A DNA stretch of 64,000 bases from Flavobacterium sp. Root901 (GTDB lineage: Bacteria > Bacteroidota > Bacteroidia > Flavobacteriales > Flavobacteriaceae). The DNA is taken from positions 187,896-251,895 of the forward strand of contig NZ_LMJB01000001.1 in assembly GCF_001429765.1 (NCBI RefSeq). The letters run 5' to 3'. The translations under genes and the position numbers were made by a program. Shown here piece after piece: positions 53,109 through 63,431 of this stretch; positions within the stretch are counted from its first letter, which is position 1; every line of letters starts with the position of its first letter. The notes under the pieces were generated by a model. It was given only the letters and a program-made list of their open reading frames with translations. It did no database searches and was not told where the DNA came from.

Positions 53109-55175
53109 TTAAATTAATTTCTTTAAACTCTCATAAACTGACAACTCTACATCAGCATGATCTTTTGTATTGCATTGTTCTATCAGATTTTTCAAATCTT
53201 CTGATTTTAAAGTCGATTTTTTATCTAAAACAAGCAGTAATTCCTGAGATGCATCACTTAGTTTTTTTGACAACGGAAGAATTGGCTGTACTAAAGGCGC
53301 ATTGGAACTCAACTCAATTAAACCTTTATTTATACTGATCCATTTGTTAAAAAATGATGCGACTTTTACTTTATTATCTTCTGATTTATTGTCCAGATAT
53401 TGAGTTACTGCATCATTAAATGCCAGCGACTCTTTTGCATCCGGTGTACACGCATCGGCAAAAAGTGTAAACGGAGAATACATTTGATATTCTGTCCCGC
53501 CTTTATTTCTGGTGTATCCTTTTAATGGTTCGCAGACATTTGAAAACTCAGTAATAGATGCAATATTCTGATTATTGGTAATATTTCTCAGAATAACATC
53601 TTTGTTTTTAATATGAGTTATTCCTAGTTCTTCTAATCTAAAAGATACATTTTCAAGACGTTTGCGCATGCTGGCAAGATCTGTAACATTCTCTGCAGAC
53701 CAAAGTCTTTCTGCAATAGCAGCTGTTCTTGGCCAGACTCTGGAATCGATTGTTGCAGGAGTTGCAAGTTCTGTCCACATTGTTGCTTCTCCGCCTAATA
53801 TCCTGGCTTTTTCCTCAGCAGATAAATCTGCATTTTTTGGCATCGGATCATTTAAATAATGACTTGCAACCGGATACATTAAATCAATATAATATCCGTT
53901 TGACAAAACTGTTTTATATCCTTTTTTAACGGCATCAACTAATGATTGTCCGGCTGTCATTCCTTCATTTGGACCTCTCCAAGAATGTACAATAGCTTCT
54001 TTTGAAAGATCTTTAGTCAAAATTTCTTCCCAGCCCATTAATTGTTTTCCGTGTTTTTTAAGCATTGGGGCAAGCTCCATTGTAAAATAAGTCTGCAGCT
54101 CGTGATTTGTTTTTAAATTATGTTTCTTTTTGAACTCCTGGATTTTCGGATTGGCATCCCAATCTTTCCCTTCGTTCTCATCTCCCCCAATATGAAAATA
54201 AGCTCCGGGAAATAATGGGCATACCTCATCAAAAAGTTCACTTAAAATTTTATACGTTTTAGGATTTGAAGGATCTAATGTTGGCGAAAAAATACCCGCA
54301 TTTCTTTCAATTCCATAGGTGGCGATTGCCGTACCCTGAATATTTTTTTCAGAAGTTCCTCCAGTCAGTGTAATCACTTTGCTTCCTATTTCCGGATAAG
54401 CGGTAAGTATTGCAGATCCATGACCCGGAACATCTATTTCTGGAACTATCAAAATACCGCGGTCATCAGCATATTTTACGATATTTTTAATTTCCTCTTG
54501 TGTGTAATACAATCCATCCGAAGCTAATTCGATTAATTTGGGATGTTTTTTGGTTTCAATTCTCCAGCCCTGGTCATCTACTAAATGCCAGTGAAAAACA
54601 TTCATTTTCATGGCGGCCAATGCATCAATATTTCTTTTAATAACATCTACAGGCTGAAAATGTCTTGCGGCATCAATCATTAAACCTCTCCATGTAAATC
54701 TTGGAAAATCTGAAATTTGCGAAACCGGAAAGTAAAATGATTTGCTGTCATTCTGCAGTAACTGTAATAAAGTTTCCAATCCATGCAAAGCTCCTAAATC
54801 ACTTGTTGCATGTATTGTTATTTTATTTGATTTTATATCTAAGCTGTAACTTTCATCTTCATATAAACCAATTTTTCCGCTTTTATCACAGTCAATCTGT
54901 AATTCAGCATTTGGAAATTCATTTAGTTTTGTAATAAAACCCTGTTCGAAAAACATACCTGTTCTACCATCCAGACGACGCAGAAAACGAGTCACTCCTC
55001 CAAAAATTCTTTGATTTGGATTTCCGGAAATATTAACTTTAAAATTTTTGGTTAAAGTAAAATTTCCATCGTTAACAACAACGTTTTGAGGCCAGGGCAT
55101 AAGGTTTAACTGCTCTTTTTTTACCTGAGCACCCGCTGTTACACCCGCTAATAGTAAGAAAAATAAATATTTCAT
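53109..55175 (-). CDS. Beta-N-acetylhexosaminidase, GH20
   Basis: A 688-residue exported hexosaminidase that releases GlcNAc from chito-oligosaccharide ends. The signal peptide is MKYLFFLLLAGVTAGAQ. A GH20b domain (about 25-145) is followed by the GH20 catalytic barrel (about 148-500) with the substrate-pairing residues D332-E333 in HIGGDENEG, and WRGLMIDAARHFQPV and WHLVDDQGWRIE near its start. The C-terminal 150 residues are helical. In the locus it acts on imported chitin oligomers in the periplasm before NagB, on the same strand as the other chitin genes. A hairpin follows its stop. Confidence 0.93.
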   Translation of the reverse strand: MKYLFFLLLAGVTAGAQVKKEQLNLMPWPQNVVVNDGNFTLTKNFKVNISGNPNQRIFGGVTRFLRRLDGRTGMFFEQGFITKLNEFPNAELQIDCDKSGKIGLYEDESYSLDIKSNKITIHATSDLGALHGLETLLQLLQNDSKSFYFPVSQISDFPRFTWRGLMIDAARHFQPVDVIKRNIDALAAMKMNVFHWHLVDDQGWRIETKKHPKLIELASDGLYYTQEEIKNIVKYADDRGILIVPEIDVPGHGSAILTAYPEIGSKVITLTGGTSEKNIQGTAIATYGIERNAGIFSPTLDPSNPKTYKILSELFDEVCPLFPGAYFHIGGDENEGKDWDANPKIQEFKKKHNLKTNHELQTYFTMELAPMLKKHGKQLMGWEEILTKDLSKEAIVHSWRGPNEGMTAGQSLVDAVKKGYKTVLSNGYYIDLMYPVASHYLNDPMPKNADLSAEEKARILGGEATMWTELATPATIDSRVWPRTAAIAERLWSAENVTDLASMRKRLENVSFRLEELGITHIKNKDVILRNITNNQNIASITEFSNVCEPLKGYTRNKGGTEYQMYSPFTLFADACTPDAKESLAFNDAVTQYLDNKSEDNKVKVASFFNKWISINKGLIELSSNAPLVQPILPLSKKLSDASQELLLVLDKKSTLKSEDLKNLIEQCNTKDHADVELSVYESLKKLI

Positions 55176-55237
55176 TTTTATTCTTTTTGTTCAGATGTTT
55201 TTCTCAAACATCCATTTAAATTAAAAAAAACAAAACT

Positions 55238-55278
55238 CAGAAAGACTTTTCTGCTTACCTCACTTATTGCTTTGAGGT
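55238..55278 (-). terminator. Two hairpins between nagB and the hexosaminidase gene
   Basis: Read on the minus strand, ACCTCA pairs with TGAGGT and then CAGAAA with TTTCTG, followed by a T-rich tract (T8) ending at 55223. The second stem with the T tract has the form of an intrinsic terminator and would uncouple the hexosaminidase gene from nagB. Confidence 0.6.
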
Positions 55279-55332
55279 CTATCTGAATTTTGCAATTTGA
55301 TTCGCTCTCACCCGAATCTTAAAAAAACAACT

Positions 55333-57273
55333 TTAATAATCAAATCGTTTAAAAGCTTCAATAGCTTCGTATTCTGCTAAACCTAATTCGTCGTACAGAA
55401 TAGCTGTATTTTTGTTGCGGTCTTCTGCCCTAACCCAGAATTCTCGCGAATCATTTCCCTGAAACATAACCCTGTCTTTTTGAGACTGGTGATATAAAAT
55501 AGCATGACGTTTTAACAATACTTCTGACGGAGAAAGCGGAACTGCCATATCTATTTCATGAATATCCCACTCGTGCCAAGCTCCTCTGTACAGCCAGAGC
55601 CAGCAATCATCCATATATTTTTCTGATTTTAATTGTTTCATCGCAGCAAAAATAGCATTCAGGCAGACTTCATGCGTTCCGTGCGGATCTGCCAAATCTC
55701 CTGCAGCAAATACCTGATGCGGCTTTATTCTGGCGATAATTTCTTTTACAATAGCAATATCTTCCGGCCCTAACGGATTCTTTTTAACTTGCCCAGTTTC
55801 ATAAAATGGAAGGTCTAAAAAGTGTGTGTTTTCATCTTTTAAGCCAATATATCTTGTTGCTGCGTAAGATTCTCTTCTTCTGATTAATCCTTTTAGTTTT
55901 CTGACTTCCAGAGAATCAATTTGATTTTCTGATTTGTTATTTAAAAATTCAATTACAGATTTGAAATTGATATCTTTTGGAAGATTTCCGCCAGTAAAAT
56001 CATTACAAACCTCAGCAAATTTCAATGCTTCGTCATCTGTAACTGCTATATTTCCGGAGGTTTGATATACAACATGTACATCGTGACCTTGTTTTATCAA
56101 TTTTGAAAACGTTCCTCCCATCGAAATCACGTCATCATCAGGATGCGGACTAAAAAGGATTACTCGTTTTTTTGCAGGATTTGCTCTTTCCGGACGATGT
56201 GAATCATCTGTATTTGGTTTTCCACCCGGCCATCCTGTAATGGTGTGCTGTAATACATTAAACATATTGATGTTTAAATCGTAAGCAGAACCTTCTTGTG
56301 CCAATAAGTCAGACATTCCGTTATTATTATAGTCACGGTCTGTAAGCTTTAAAATAGATTGGTTTGTTTTTTGACAAAGCCAGACAATCGCTTTACTTTT
56401 TAATTCTTGCGTCCAGATACATTCCCCAACAAGCCAAGGCGTTTTAAAACGTGTTAACTCTGATGCTGCAGACTGATCCAGTACAAAAGTTGCATTAGGA
56501 TGATTTTGTAAAAATGTTGCGGGAACTTCAGAACTAATATCACCCTGAATGGTTCTTTTGATAATATCAGCTTTGTTTTGCCCCCAAGCCATTAATACGA
56601 TTCTTTTAGATCTCATAATGGTAGAAACTCCCATGGTAATGGCTCTTTTGGGAACGTTATCTATACCATTAAAGTCTGATGAAGCATCTACTCTTGTAAT
56701 ATGGTCAAGTGTAATAATTCTTGTTCCGGAATTGATGTGCGAACCCGGTTCGTTAAAACCAACGTGTCCGGTACGTCCAATTCCTAATAACTGAAAGTCA
56801 AGCCCTCCAGCTTGTTTAATATTCATTTCATAGTCGATACAATATTGATTTAATTCATCAATAGAAACTGTACCATCAGGAATATTTACATTTTCAGGTT
56901 TAATATCAATATGATTAAAAAGATGCTGATGCATGAAATAATGATAGCTCTGATTGTTCTCTTTATTCATTGGATAATATTCATCCAGATTAAAAGTGAT
57001 TACATTGCTAAAACTCAGTCCTTCCTCTCTGTGCATTCTCACTAATTCCTCATATACTTTTATAGGAGAAGATCCTGTTGCCAAACCAAGCACGCAAGAT
57101 TTATTTTTTTCCTGCTTAGATCTAATTAACTGAGCGATTTCCTGCGCTACAATTACCGATGCTTCAGCAGAACTTTTGAAGATTTCGTTATGAATTTTTT
57201 CAAATCGTGTTTCTTCAAATTTTCCGGCGCTTTTATAGCTGATATCAGGTTTTATTTCTAAAGCACTTTTCAT
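55333..57273 (-). CDS. nagB: Glucosamine-6-phosphate deaminase fused to a LmbE-like domain
   Basis: A 646-residue two-domain protein. Residues about 30-300 are NagB-like: LGLATGSSPIKVYEEL and FNLDEYYPM, then GIGRTGHVGFNEPGS. The ring-opening triad seen as D141-H143-E148 in E. coli is T168-H170-E175 here, with T in place of D. From about 370 a LmbE/PIG-L deacetylase-like domain begins, with the metal motif HPDDD at 377-381 and ADPHGTHEVC later. It makes fructose 6-phosphate and ammonia from glucosamine 6-phosphate, and the second domain may act on GlcNAc derivatives. I start at 57273 (MKSALEIKPDISY); the earlier ATG 57333 lies within a hairpin. Confidence 0.88.
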   Translation of the reverse strand: MKSALEIKPDISYKSAGKFEETRFEKIHNEIFKSSAEASVIVAQEIAQLIRSKQEKNKSCVLGLATGSSPIKVYEELVRMHREEGLSFSNVITFNLDEYYPMNKENNQSYHYFMHQHLFNHIDIKPENVNIPDGTVSIDELNQYCIDYEMNIKQAGGLDFQLLGIGRTGHVGFNEPGSHINSGTRIITLDHITRVDASSDFNGIDNVPKRAITMGVSTIMRSKRIVLMAWGQNKADIIKRTIQGDISSEVPATFLQNHPNATFVLDQSAASELTRFKTPWLVGECIWTQELKSKAIVWLCQKTNQSILKLTDRDYNNNGMSDLLAQEGSAYDLNINMFNVLQHTITGWPGGKPNTDDSHRPERANPAKKRVILFSPHPDDDVISMGGTFSKLIKQGHDVHVVYQTSGNIAVTDDEALKFAEVCNDFTGGNLPKDINFKSVIEFLNNKSENQIDSLEVRKLKGLIRRRESYAATRYIGLKDENTHFLDLPFYETGQVKKNPLGPEDIAIVKEIIARIKPHQVFAAGDLADPHGTHEVCLNAIFAAMKQLKSEKYMDDCWLWLYRGAWHEWDIHEIDMAVPLSPSEVLLKRHAILYHQSQKDRVMFQGNDSREFWVRAEDRNKNTAILYDELGLAEYEAIEAFKRFDY

Positions 57274-57312
57274 TTCTTTTTCTTTTTTTGGTATGTACAA
57301 TTTTGGTTTTTG

Positions 57313-57347
57313 AAATGGTATAAGCATTTTCACTGCTTATACCATTT
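57313..57347. promoter_or_regulatory. Perfect 14-bp hairpin between susD and nagB
   Basis: AAATGGTATAAGCA pairs with TGCTTATACCATTT over a 7-base loop. It lies 39-73 bases after the susD stop and 40 bases before the nagB start. No T run follows on the minus strand, so it is more likely an RNA-processing or stability element, or a protein-binding dyad, than a terminator. Confidence 0.65.
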
Positions 57348-57385
57348 ACTAACCAAACTTAAAATCTTATATTCTTTTATTTTTT

Positions 57386-58966
57386 TTAGAAGTTAGGGGC
57401 TGCTTTATCCCACCAAACTCTTGTTCCTCCATTGTCAAGGCCGCCAAGTTTAGTAACTCCTGAAGCAACACCGCCAGGGTTTCCGGCTTTTTCTGACTGA
57501 ACGTAGTTAATTCTTCTTACTCCTAATGCAGTTGAAATTGTATTACCGCTGTAATTTTTAAGTACAGGGAATAATTTTGGATAACCTGTTCTTCTGTAAT
57601 CAGACCATGCTTCTTGCCCTTCAGGAAAACCAGCAATCCATTTTTGAGTAATGATTTTTTGAAGTTTCACCTCATTTGTTGCTGCGGCATCCCAAGCAAT
57701 TGTAACATTATTCACAGCTGCAGAATTGTTTACCGGGAAATTAGGATCAACATATGCTTTTGCCGTTTTTACATTATCAGCAATGTAAGCTGCCGCTCCT
57801 GACGCACCTCTTTGCTCGAACGACGCTGCTATCCCTGCTTCATATAAAGACTTAGCATCTCCACCCATATTCCATCCTCTTAATGCTCCTTCAGCTCTTA
57901 AGAAATAAGCCTCTGCTGTAGTAAATAAAACTACTTCTTTTGATCTTACAACAGAACCAATTCCTGAAAAATCCTGATGATCTGATTTTGCTGCTATATC
58001 AATACCTGTACGAACTCCTTTGTATTGTCCTGGAAATTGAGTTGAAGTATCAAAATAAGCGGCTAATCTCGGATCATTATATCCACCCATAATAGATTCC
58101 ATATCTGCAGACATACGAATATCTAACCATGCACCACTAATTGTAGAAATAGGATTGTTGTAAACTGGTGATACAACTTTGAATAAATCAGCATTTGTTG
58201 TGAATACACCAAATTTGTGTGCTACAGCTTTTTCTGCTTGTGTTTTTGCCAATGCCGGGTTTATTTTAACAATACGCATTGCCAATCTTAAACGTAAACT
58301 ATTTGCAAATTTTACCCATGCTTTGTAATTTCCACCATAACCAGACATATCTGTTGTTGCAAATGTCGAAGCTTCTCCGGCATCTTCTCTTTTAGTCAAT
58401 TCTGCTACAGCAAAATCTAACTCACTAAACATTTGGTTGTAAACCTCTTCCTGAGAATCATATTCTATTGTTGATTCAGTTGATCCAAATTTAGAATATA
58501 TGATAGGTCCAAAAGTATCTGTTAATCTATGCATTCCTTCTACTTTCAGAATTAATGACAAAGCATAAAACTGATCGTATTTTCCTTTAGATTTTTGAGC
58601 GATATCATACGCATTAAACATTACATTACTATAAGCATAATCCCATATGAATCCGTTCCACCCATCAACTAATGAATAGGTTGTATTATTGATTCCTCCT
58701 GCAAAACCAGTTGGAGTCGCCATATAACCAGACCAAATATCACTATTTAAGTTTTGCTGTAACTGATAAACCCACTCTGGAGTAAATACATAAATGTTAT
58801 TAAACATTGGAGCAAAACCTCCTTTAATATGATTGAAGTCTTGTTGAAAAAGATCTGGTGTAATACCATTTGGATTGGTATTAATATCTTCAAAATCACC
58901 TGTACAACCTACTGCCGCAAGCAATGACATACAGATAGCCGCTTTTGTTATTTTATTTAGTTTCAT
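57386..58966 (-). CDS. SusD-family outer-membrane glycan-binding lipoprotein
   Basis: A 526-residue SusD-like lipoprotein. Signal with lipobox AAVGC (Cys about 21), then SusD-like helical repeat region (for example KVEGMHRLTDTFGPIIYSKFG), with the C-terminal SusD region (ITQKWIAGFPEGQEAWSDYRR, VWWDKAAPNF). Paired with the SusC barrel 10 bp upstream in transcription order, it should bind chitin oligomers at the surface and lid the SusC pore. It is co-transcribed with susC and followed by nagB. Confidence 0.9.
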   Translation of the reverse strand: MKLNKITKAAICMSLLAAVGCTGDFEDINTNPNGITPDLFQQDFNHIKGGFAPMFNNIYVFTPEWVYQLQQNLNSDIWSGYMATPTGFAGGINNTTYSLVDGWNGFIWDYAYSNVMFNAYDIAQKSKGKYDQFYALSLILKVEGMHRLTDTFGPIIYSKFGSTESTIEYDSQEEVYNQMFSELDFAVAELTKREDAGEASTFATTDMSGYGGNYKAWVKFANSLRLRLAMRIVKINPALAKTQAEKAVAHKFGVFTTNADLFKVVSPVYNNPISTISGAWLDIRMSADMESIMGGYNDPRLAAYFDTSTQFPGQYKGVRTGIDIAAKSDHQDFSGIGSVVRSKEVVLFTTAEAYFLRAEGALRGWNMGGDAKSLYEAGIAASFEQRGASGAAAYIADNVKTAKAYVDPNFPVNNSAAVNNVTIAWDAAATNEVKLQKIITQKWIAGFPEGQEAWSDYRRTGYPKLFPVLKNYSGNTISTALGVRRINYVQSEKAGNPGGVASGVTKLGGLDNGGTRVWWDKAAPNF

Positions 58967-58976
58967 GTTTTTAGTA

Positions 58977-61900
58977 TTAGAAAGTTACATTTAAATTAAG
59001 ACCGATACTTCTTGTAGATGGTTGTCCGTAAATATCAACACCTTGTAAACCTTCGCCTGTACTTAATGCAATATTTGGATCAAACGGTGCATCTTTGTAG
59101 ATAAAGAATAAGTTTCTTGCTATTAATGAAACACTTGCTGTCTGAATAAATGGTAATCTTTTTGCGTTAAAATTATATCCAATAGAAATCTCTCTTACGC
59201 TAACATTCGTTGCATCATAAACATACTCTCCAGTTATACCGGCTCTACCACCAACCTGAGTGTAGTAAAGCTGGGCATCCATTGTAGAAACCGGAGTTCC
59301 GTCGCTGGCTCTAACTGCATTTACTTTTACACCACCAGCATTTCTTGCATCACCAGTTGCTTTTGATACACCAAAAGAATCATTTTGAGCCTGAGTTAAA
59401 CTCATTACTTCACCTCCAAAACGACCGTCAATTAAAACATTTGCAAAGAATGACCCCACTTTGAATGAGTTAGAGAAACCAATCATATAGTCTGGATTAG
59501 AATTACCAACTTCCTGGAAATCTGTTTTTTGAATTGTTCCGTCATCATTTAACAACATTCTTCCCTGAGCATCTTTTTTGATGTTAATACCTTCAATAAC
59601 CCCAAATGGTCTTCCTTCGATCAAAGCATATCTGTAGCTGTTTACTCCAGCTTCAGTTAAGTTAACTCTACCTCCTAATTCAGTAGGGATTTCTTTTACT
59701 TTATTTTTATTTTGTGAAAAGTTAACACTTGTATCCCATGAAAATTTGTCTCCTCTGAAAATTCCTGCAGTAACTACTGCTTCGAAACCTTTATTTTCTA
59801 TACTACCAGCATTAATTCCATAAAAATCAACTCCTTGAGAGTTTCCTTTTGGAGCTACAACTTGTAAGTATTGATTTTTAGTTTCAGAATTATAGTATGA
59901 TAATTCAAATGCGAATCTGTTATTAAACATTCTCCATTCAGTTCCAAGCTCATACTCTGATTTTAATTCAGGTTTTAGTGAAGTTCCTTCTTTTGGAGCA
60001 ACTTTTGGTTTTGGATCTGTAACTCCAGGAGTATAGTAATATGTTGGAGTTGTTACGAATGGATAAACATCATTACCAACTTCTGCATAAGTAGCACGAA
60101 CTTTACCATAGTTAATAAATTCTGGCATTGTCATCATTTCGCTAAGAATAGCTGTCAAACCTACAGATGGATAAAAATATCCAGCACTATCTGTATTTGC
60201 CAAAGTTGATGACCAGTCATTTCTTGCTGCAACATCTAAGAATAACATATCTCTATATCCAAAAGTTGTAGCTGCAAATACAGACTGAACTTCTTTTCTT
60301 GTATCGATAGTCTGATAATTTCCTGAATTGTTGTTGAAGTTTTGTAATGTAAACCAGTTAGCATATTTTAATCCTCCTCCAATTCCGGAATCAAGAATTG
60401 TTTTTTGATTTCCTAATGTATTTGTAATACTTGTACCAATGTTTGCATTAAAACTAAAATCCTCACTGAATTTTGTATTAATTGTAGCAATTAAATCAGC
60501 ATAACGTTGTGTGCTTAAAGCATCTTCTACATAATATCTACCATTTATGTGAGAGATTGTTCCTTGTGTAGTAGCATAGATTTTTTTATCAAATCCGCTT
60601 TCTATTCTGTTATAGCTGTATCTACCAGCAATGCTTAACCAGTTATTAGCTTTATAAGTTAAAGATAATGCTCCGTTAAAGAAATTGTTTTTATCTTCAG
60701 ATTTATTTCTGTTGATTCCCCAGAATGGGTTTTGCATAATATCTCTGTTTGTCATCCAGTTTTGAGCCATTAAATTTCTGTTTGGATCAAAAACTTCAAA
60801 ATTATTTCTGTAATAATCAAAATCATTTCCTCTTGGCATTAAGTAAACTCCCGTAAGCGGGTTGAAATAAAAACCATTCACAGGTTTGTTGATGATGTTT
60901 TGAGAAGTATAGTTTGCATTTGCAGCAAAAAGAAGTTTATCATCAAAGAATTTAGCAGTCTGGCGAATACCAAAGTTGTTTTTCTTAATACTATTACCCG
61001 GCATGATACCTGATCCAGATGTATTAGAATAAGTAAATGCAGTAGAAGAATTTTCAGCAGCAGTTGAATACCCTACTGAAGTGATTTGAGTATTCCCAAC
61101 CTGAAAAAAGTCTTTTACGTGATCTTTTGATTTTCCTGCAGCACCCCATGATTCGTCTGCTCCAGGAGCAGCAACATAATCAGTTTGGAATTTAGGCAGA
61201 TAAGCTGCAGATTCAAATGTAGTTACTGATGAAACAGTAAGTGTTGGTTTTCCAGCTTTAGCTTTTTTAGAAGATAATAAGATAACTCCATTTGCTCCCT
61301 GGCTACCATATAATACAGATGCAGCAGCACCTTTTAATACCGTCATACCTTCGTAATCATCTGGATTAATAAGCGATACAACATCACCTCCGTCACGGTT
61401 TCCTGTAGAAGTACTACCAAAACTATCATTTGGCTGTCCTGAAGAACCATTATATAACGGAATACCATCGATAACATACAATGGCTGATTATTTGAAACT
61501 GAAGAGTTACCTCTAATTACTACTTTTGTAGAACCACCAGTACCACTTGAACTTTTAGTTACAGCAACACCCGCGATTTTTCCGGCAATTGTATTGATAA
61601 GGTTGGCATCTCTTACTCTTGTTAACTCTTCTCCTTTAAGTTCCTGAGCTGCATAAGTTAAAGATTTTCTTGTTTTCTTGATACCTAAAGATGTTACCAC
61701 AACTTCAGTAAGCGCATTTGATGCCGCAATCTGCATTTTTACATTAATTGTAGCAGCATCGCCTACAACTATATTTTGTGTTTCAAGACCAACATAGCTG
61801 AAAACTAATGTTTGTCCTTTTTGAACCTCGATTGAGTACAGTCCGTCAAAATCGGTGGTCGCACCTTTTTGACCTCCCTGTACAGCAACAGATGCACCCG

Positions 61901-62009
61901 GTAATGGCATCCCATCAGAATCTGTAATCACACCTTTAACATTTTTTACCTGAGCAAGCGTAACCTGCGCAGTAAAAACAATCATAAAGATTAAGAAAAT
62001 TTTTTTCAT
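58977..62009 (-). CDS. SusC/RagA TonB-dependent outer-membrane transporter
   Basis: A 1010-residue TonB-linked outer-membrane protein. Signal peptide to TLAQ (about 20). A carboxypeptidase-regulatory-like domain (about 25-105: [18 protein letters not shown]) precedes the plug (about 110-240: [33 protein letters not shown]). The barrel fills the rest and ends in LNLNVTF, a terminal Phe for assembly. It imports oligosaccharides together with the downstream SusD protein, 10 bp away. In the locus model the substrate is chito-oligosaccharides. Confidence 0.95.
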   Translation of the reverse strand: MKKIFLIFMIVFTAQVTLAQVKNVKGVITDSDGMPLPGASVAVQGGQKGATTDFDGLYSIEVQKGQTLVFSYVGLETQNIVVGDAATINVKMQIAASNALTEVVVTSLGIKKTRKSLTYAAQELKGEELTRVRDANLINTIAGKIAGVAVTKSSSGTGGSTKVVIRGNSSVSNNQPLYVIDGIPLYNGSSGQPNDSFGSTSTGNRDGGDVVSLINPDDYEGMTVLKGAAASVLYGSQGANGVILLSSKKAKAGKPTLTVSSVTTFESAAYLPKFQTDYVAAPGADESWGAAGKSKDHVKDFFQVGNTQITSVGYSTAAENSSTAFTYSNTSGSGIMPGNSIKKNNFGIRQTAKFFDDKLLFAANANYTSQNIINKPVNGFYFNPLTGVYLMPRGNDFDYYRNNFEVFDPNRNLMAQNWMTNRDIMQNPFWGINRNKSEDKNNFFNGALSLTYKANNWLSIAGRYSYNRIESGFDKKIYATTQGTISHINGRYYVEDALSTQRYADLIATINTKFSEDFSFNANIGTSITNTLGNQKTILDSGIGGGLKYANWFTLQNFNNNSGNYQTIDTRKEVQSVFAATTFGYRDMLFLDVAARNDWSSTLANTDSAGYFYPSVGLTAILSEMMTMPEFINYGKVRATYAEVGNDVYPFVTTPTYYYTPGVTDPKPKVAPKEGTSLKPELKSEYELGTEWRMFNNRFAFELSYYNSETKNQYLQVVAPKGNSQGVDFYGINAGSIENKGFEAVVTAGIFRGDKFSWDTSVNFSQNKNKVKEIPTELGGRVNLTEAGVNSYRYALIEGRPFGVIEGINIKKDAQGRMLLNDDGTIQKTDFQEVGNSNPDYMIGFSNSFKVGSFFANVLIDGRFGGEVMSLTQAQNDSFGVSKATGDARNAGGVKVNAVRASDGTPVSTMDAQLYYTQVGGRAGITGEYVYDATNVSVREISIGYNFNAKRLPFIQTASVSLIARNLFFIYKDAPFDPNIALSTGEGLQGVDIYGQPSTRSIGLNLNVTF

Positions 62010-62336
62010 GTTTATTTATTTTGTTAGTTATGAGGTAAAATTATTCTTAAGGGATTGTTAAAAAAAATATATTATACAAACTGCACAAAATTTTAAACCA
62101 ACGACATAAAACAATCAATAATCCGTTACGCGAAAACGTATTCGTTTCTATAAAAAGCAGAAAATTTCCCATTTACGACTATTTTATTCTAAAAATTTTA
62201 CAATTCTTTAAGAAATTTTTAAATAAAGTAATTATCTAGTAACGTGGAATTTATATATAAAAAATCGCTTCTTCATAATTTTATCAATTAAAAAGAAGCG
62301 AAAAGTCATTAATTTAAAATACTGAAAGTGTGAATT
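62010..62336. other. 327-bp gap before susC
   Basis: Holds the susC promoter region and the terminator of the GH18 lipoprotein gene. A small dyad AAACG-TATT-CGTTT is at 62134-62147. I see no exact TAnnTTTG box; TATATTTT near 62070 is the closest. Confidence 0.5.
62258..62302 (-). terminator. Intrinsic terminator of the GH18 lipoprotein gene
   Basis: TCGCTTCTT pairs with AAGAAGCGA, and T6 follows on the minus strand. It separates the GH18 gene from susC. Confidence 0.8.
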
Positions 62337-63362
62337 TTAATTCCCGCACATACCCGAGGTCTTAAATTTTAAACTTGTATATTTTTTATGAATTACATCT
62401 AGCAACGAATAATCACCAAAGGAATCTTGTGCCAATTCCCAAATCATTATGCCGCCGGTATATTCTGATGCGAATTCAACTTTTTTGGAAATAGTTGGTC
62501 TTCCATTATAATATATTTTTCCTATTTCATCCTGATCTGCAAATTGTGATCCTGCTTCAACGATTTGCCCAAATGTAGAACTCGTTACTTCTGAATAAGT
62601 AAAATTATATCCATAAAAAGGAACTCCTAAGGTTAATTTTTCGCTTGGAACGTTTTGCTGTTTATGCCAGAAATCGATTCCGCTTTTCGCAAATTCAAAA
62701 GAACTGTGCTGTTCCACTTTCGTCGGACTCCACGGTCCTGTACTATCATACGCCATTATGTTTATAAAATCAAATGCATTTAGTGCGGATGCATTTATAT
62801 TTGTAAATCTCGTATTATTGGGCAATGCGGCTGTTAATAGTTTTTTGTTATCCATTAAACTCTTTTTTAATTCTACCACAAAACCACTGTATCCTGTTGT
62901 GACTGCATCCCATTCGAGATCGACATCAACCCCGTCTAAATTATGATCGGTTACAAATTTTAGAATATTTTGTATAAATGCCGTACGGTTCTCAGGTTTA
63001 TCAATCAATAGCGACCAATTGGCTGCCTGTTCTTCTGAAATGACTCCGCCTGCGAGCGAAATACTTACAACAAGATTTGGATTTACTGATTTTGCATATT
63101 TGACTACAGCATCAATATCACCAGCAAAAACTATATTTCCGTTTTTATCCGGATTTGCAAATGCAATATTCAAATGGGTCAATTTGCAAAACTGAATAGA
63201 AGTTATTTTGCTAAAACTATCTGTCGATAAATAACCAACTACTCTTGCAGTTTTAGTTTTTGAATATTCAGGATCATGTTCTTTCTCATTGGTACAGCTG
63301 TAAACGGAGAAAAGTGAACTTATATAAAAAAGGATGCCTAATAAGGCTTTATTTTTTATCAT
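62337..63362 (-). CDS. GH18 chitinase-like lipoprotein
   Basis: A 341-residue lipoprotein: signal MIKNKALLGILFYISSLFSVYSC with lipobox VYSC (Cys about 23), then a single GH18 barrel. The catalytic motif is LDGVDVDLEW (DxxDxDxE satisfied, near residue 142), with an SISLAGG strand before it and GIMIWELAQD at the end. It is shorter than ChiA and carries no extra modules. As a lipoprotein it is likely periplasmic or surface-anchored and would cut oligomers imported by the SusC/SusD pair. Confidence 0.9.
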   Translation of the reverse strand: MIKNKALLGILFYISSLFSVYSCTNEKEHDPEYSKTKTARVVGYLSTDSFSKITSIQFCKLTHLNIAFANPDKNGNIVFAGDIDAVVKYAKSVNPNLVVSISLAGGVISEEQAANWSLLIDKPENRTAFIQNILKFVTDHNLDGVDVDLEWDAVTTGYSGFVVELKKSLMDNKKLLTAALPNNTRFTNINASALNAFDFINIMAYDSTGPWSPTKVEQHSSFEFAKSGIDFWHKQQNVPSEKLTLGVPFYGYNFTYSEVTSSTFGQIVEAGSQFADQDEIGKIYYNGRPTISKKVEFASEYTGGIMIWELAQDSFGDYSLLDVIHKKYTSLKFKTSGMCGN

Positions 63363-63431
63363 AATTTTTTGAATTGAATTAGAATGAAAATATGACCTTA
63401 TCAGGCATAACTTATATATTTAGGATTTTAT

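Noticed and set aside
57274..57333. Longer nagB N-terminus starting at 57333
   Set aside because: The added residues (MKMLIPFQKPKLYIPKKEK) lack conservation with NagB, and the upstream ATG lies in the hairpin loop at 57313-57347.
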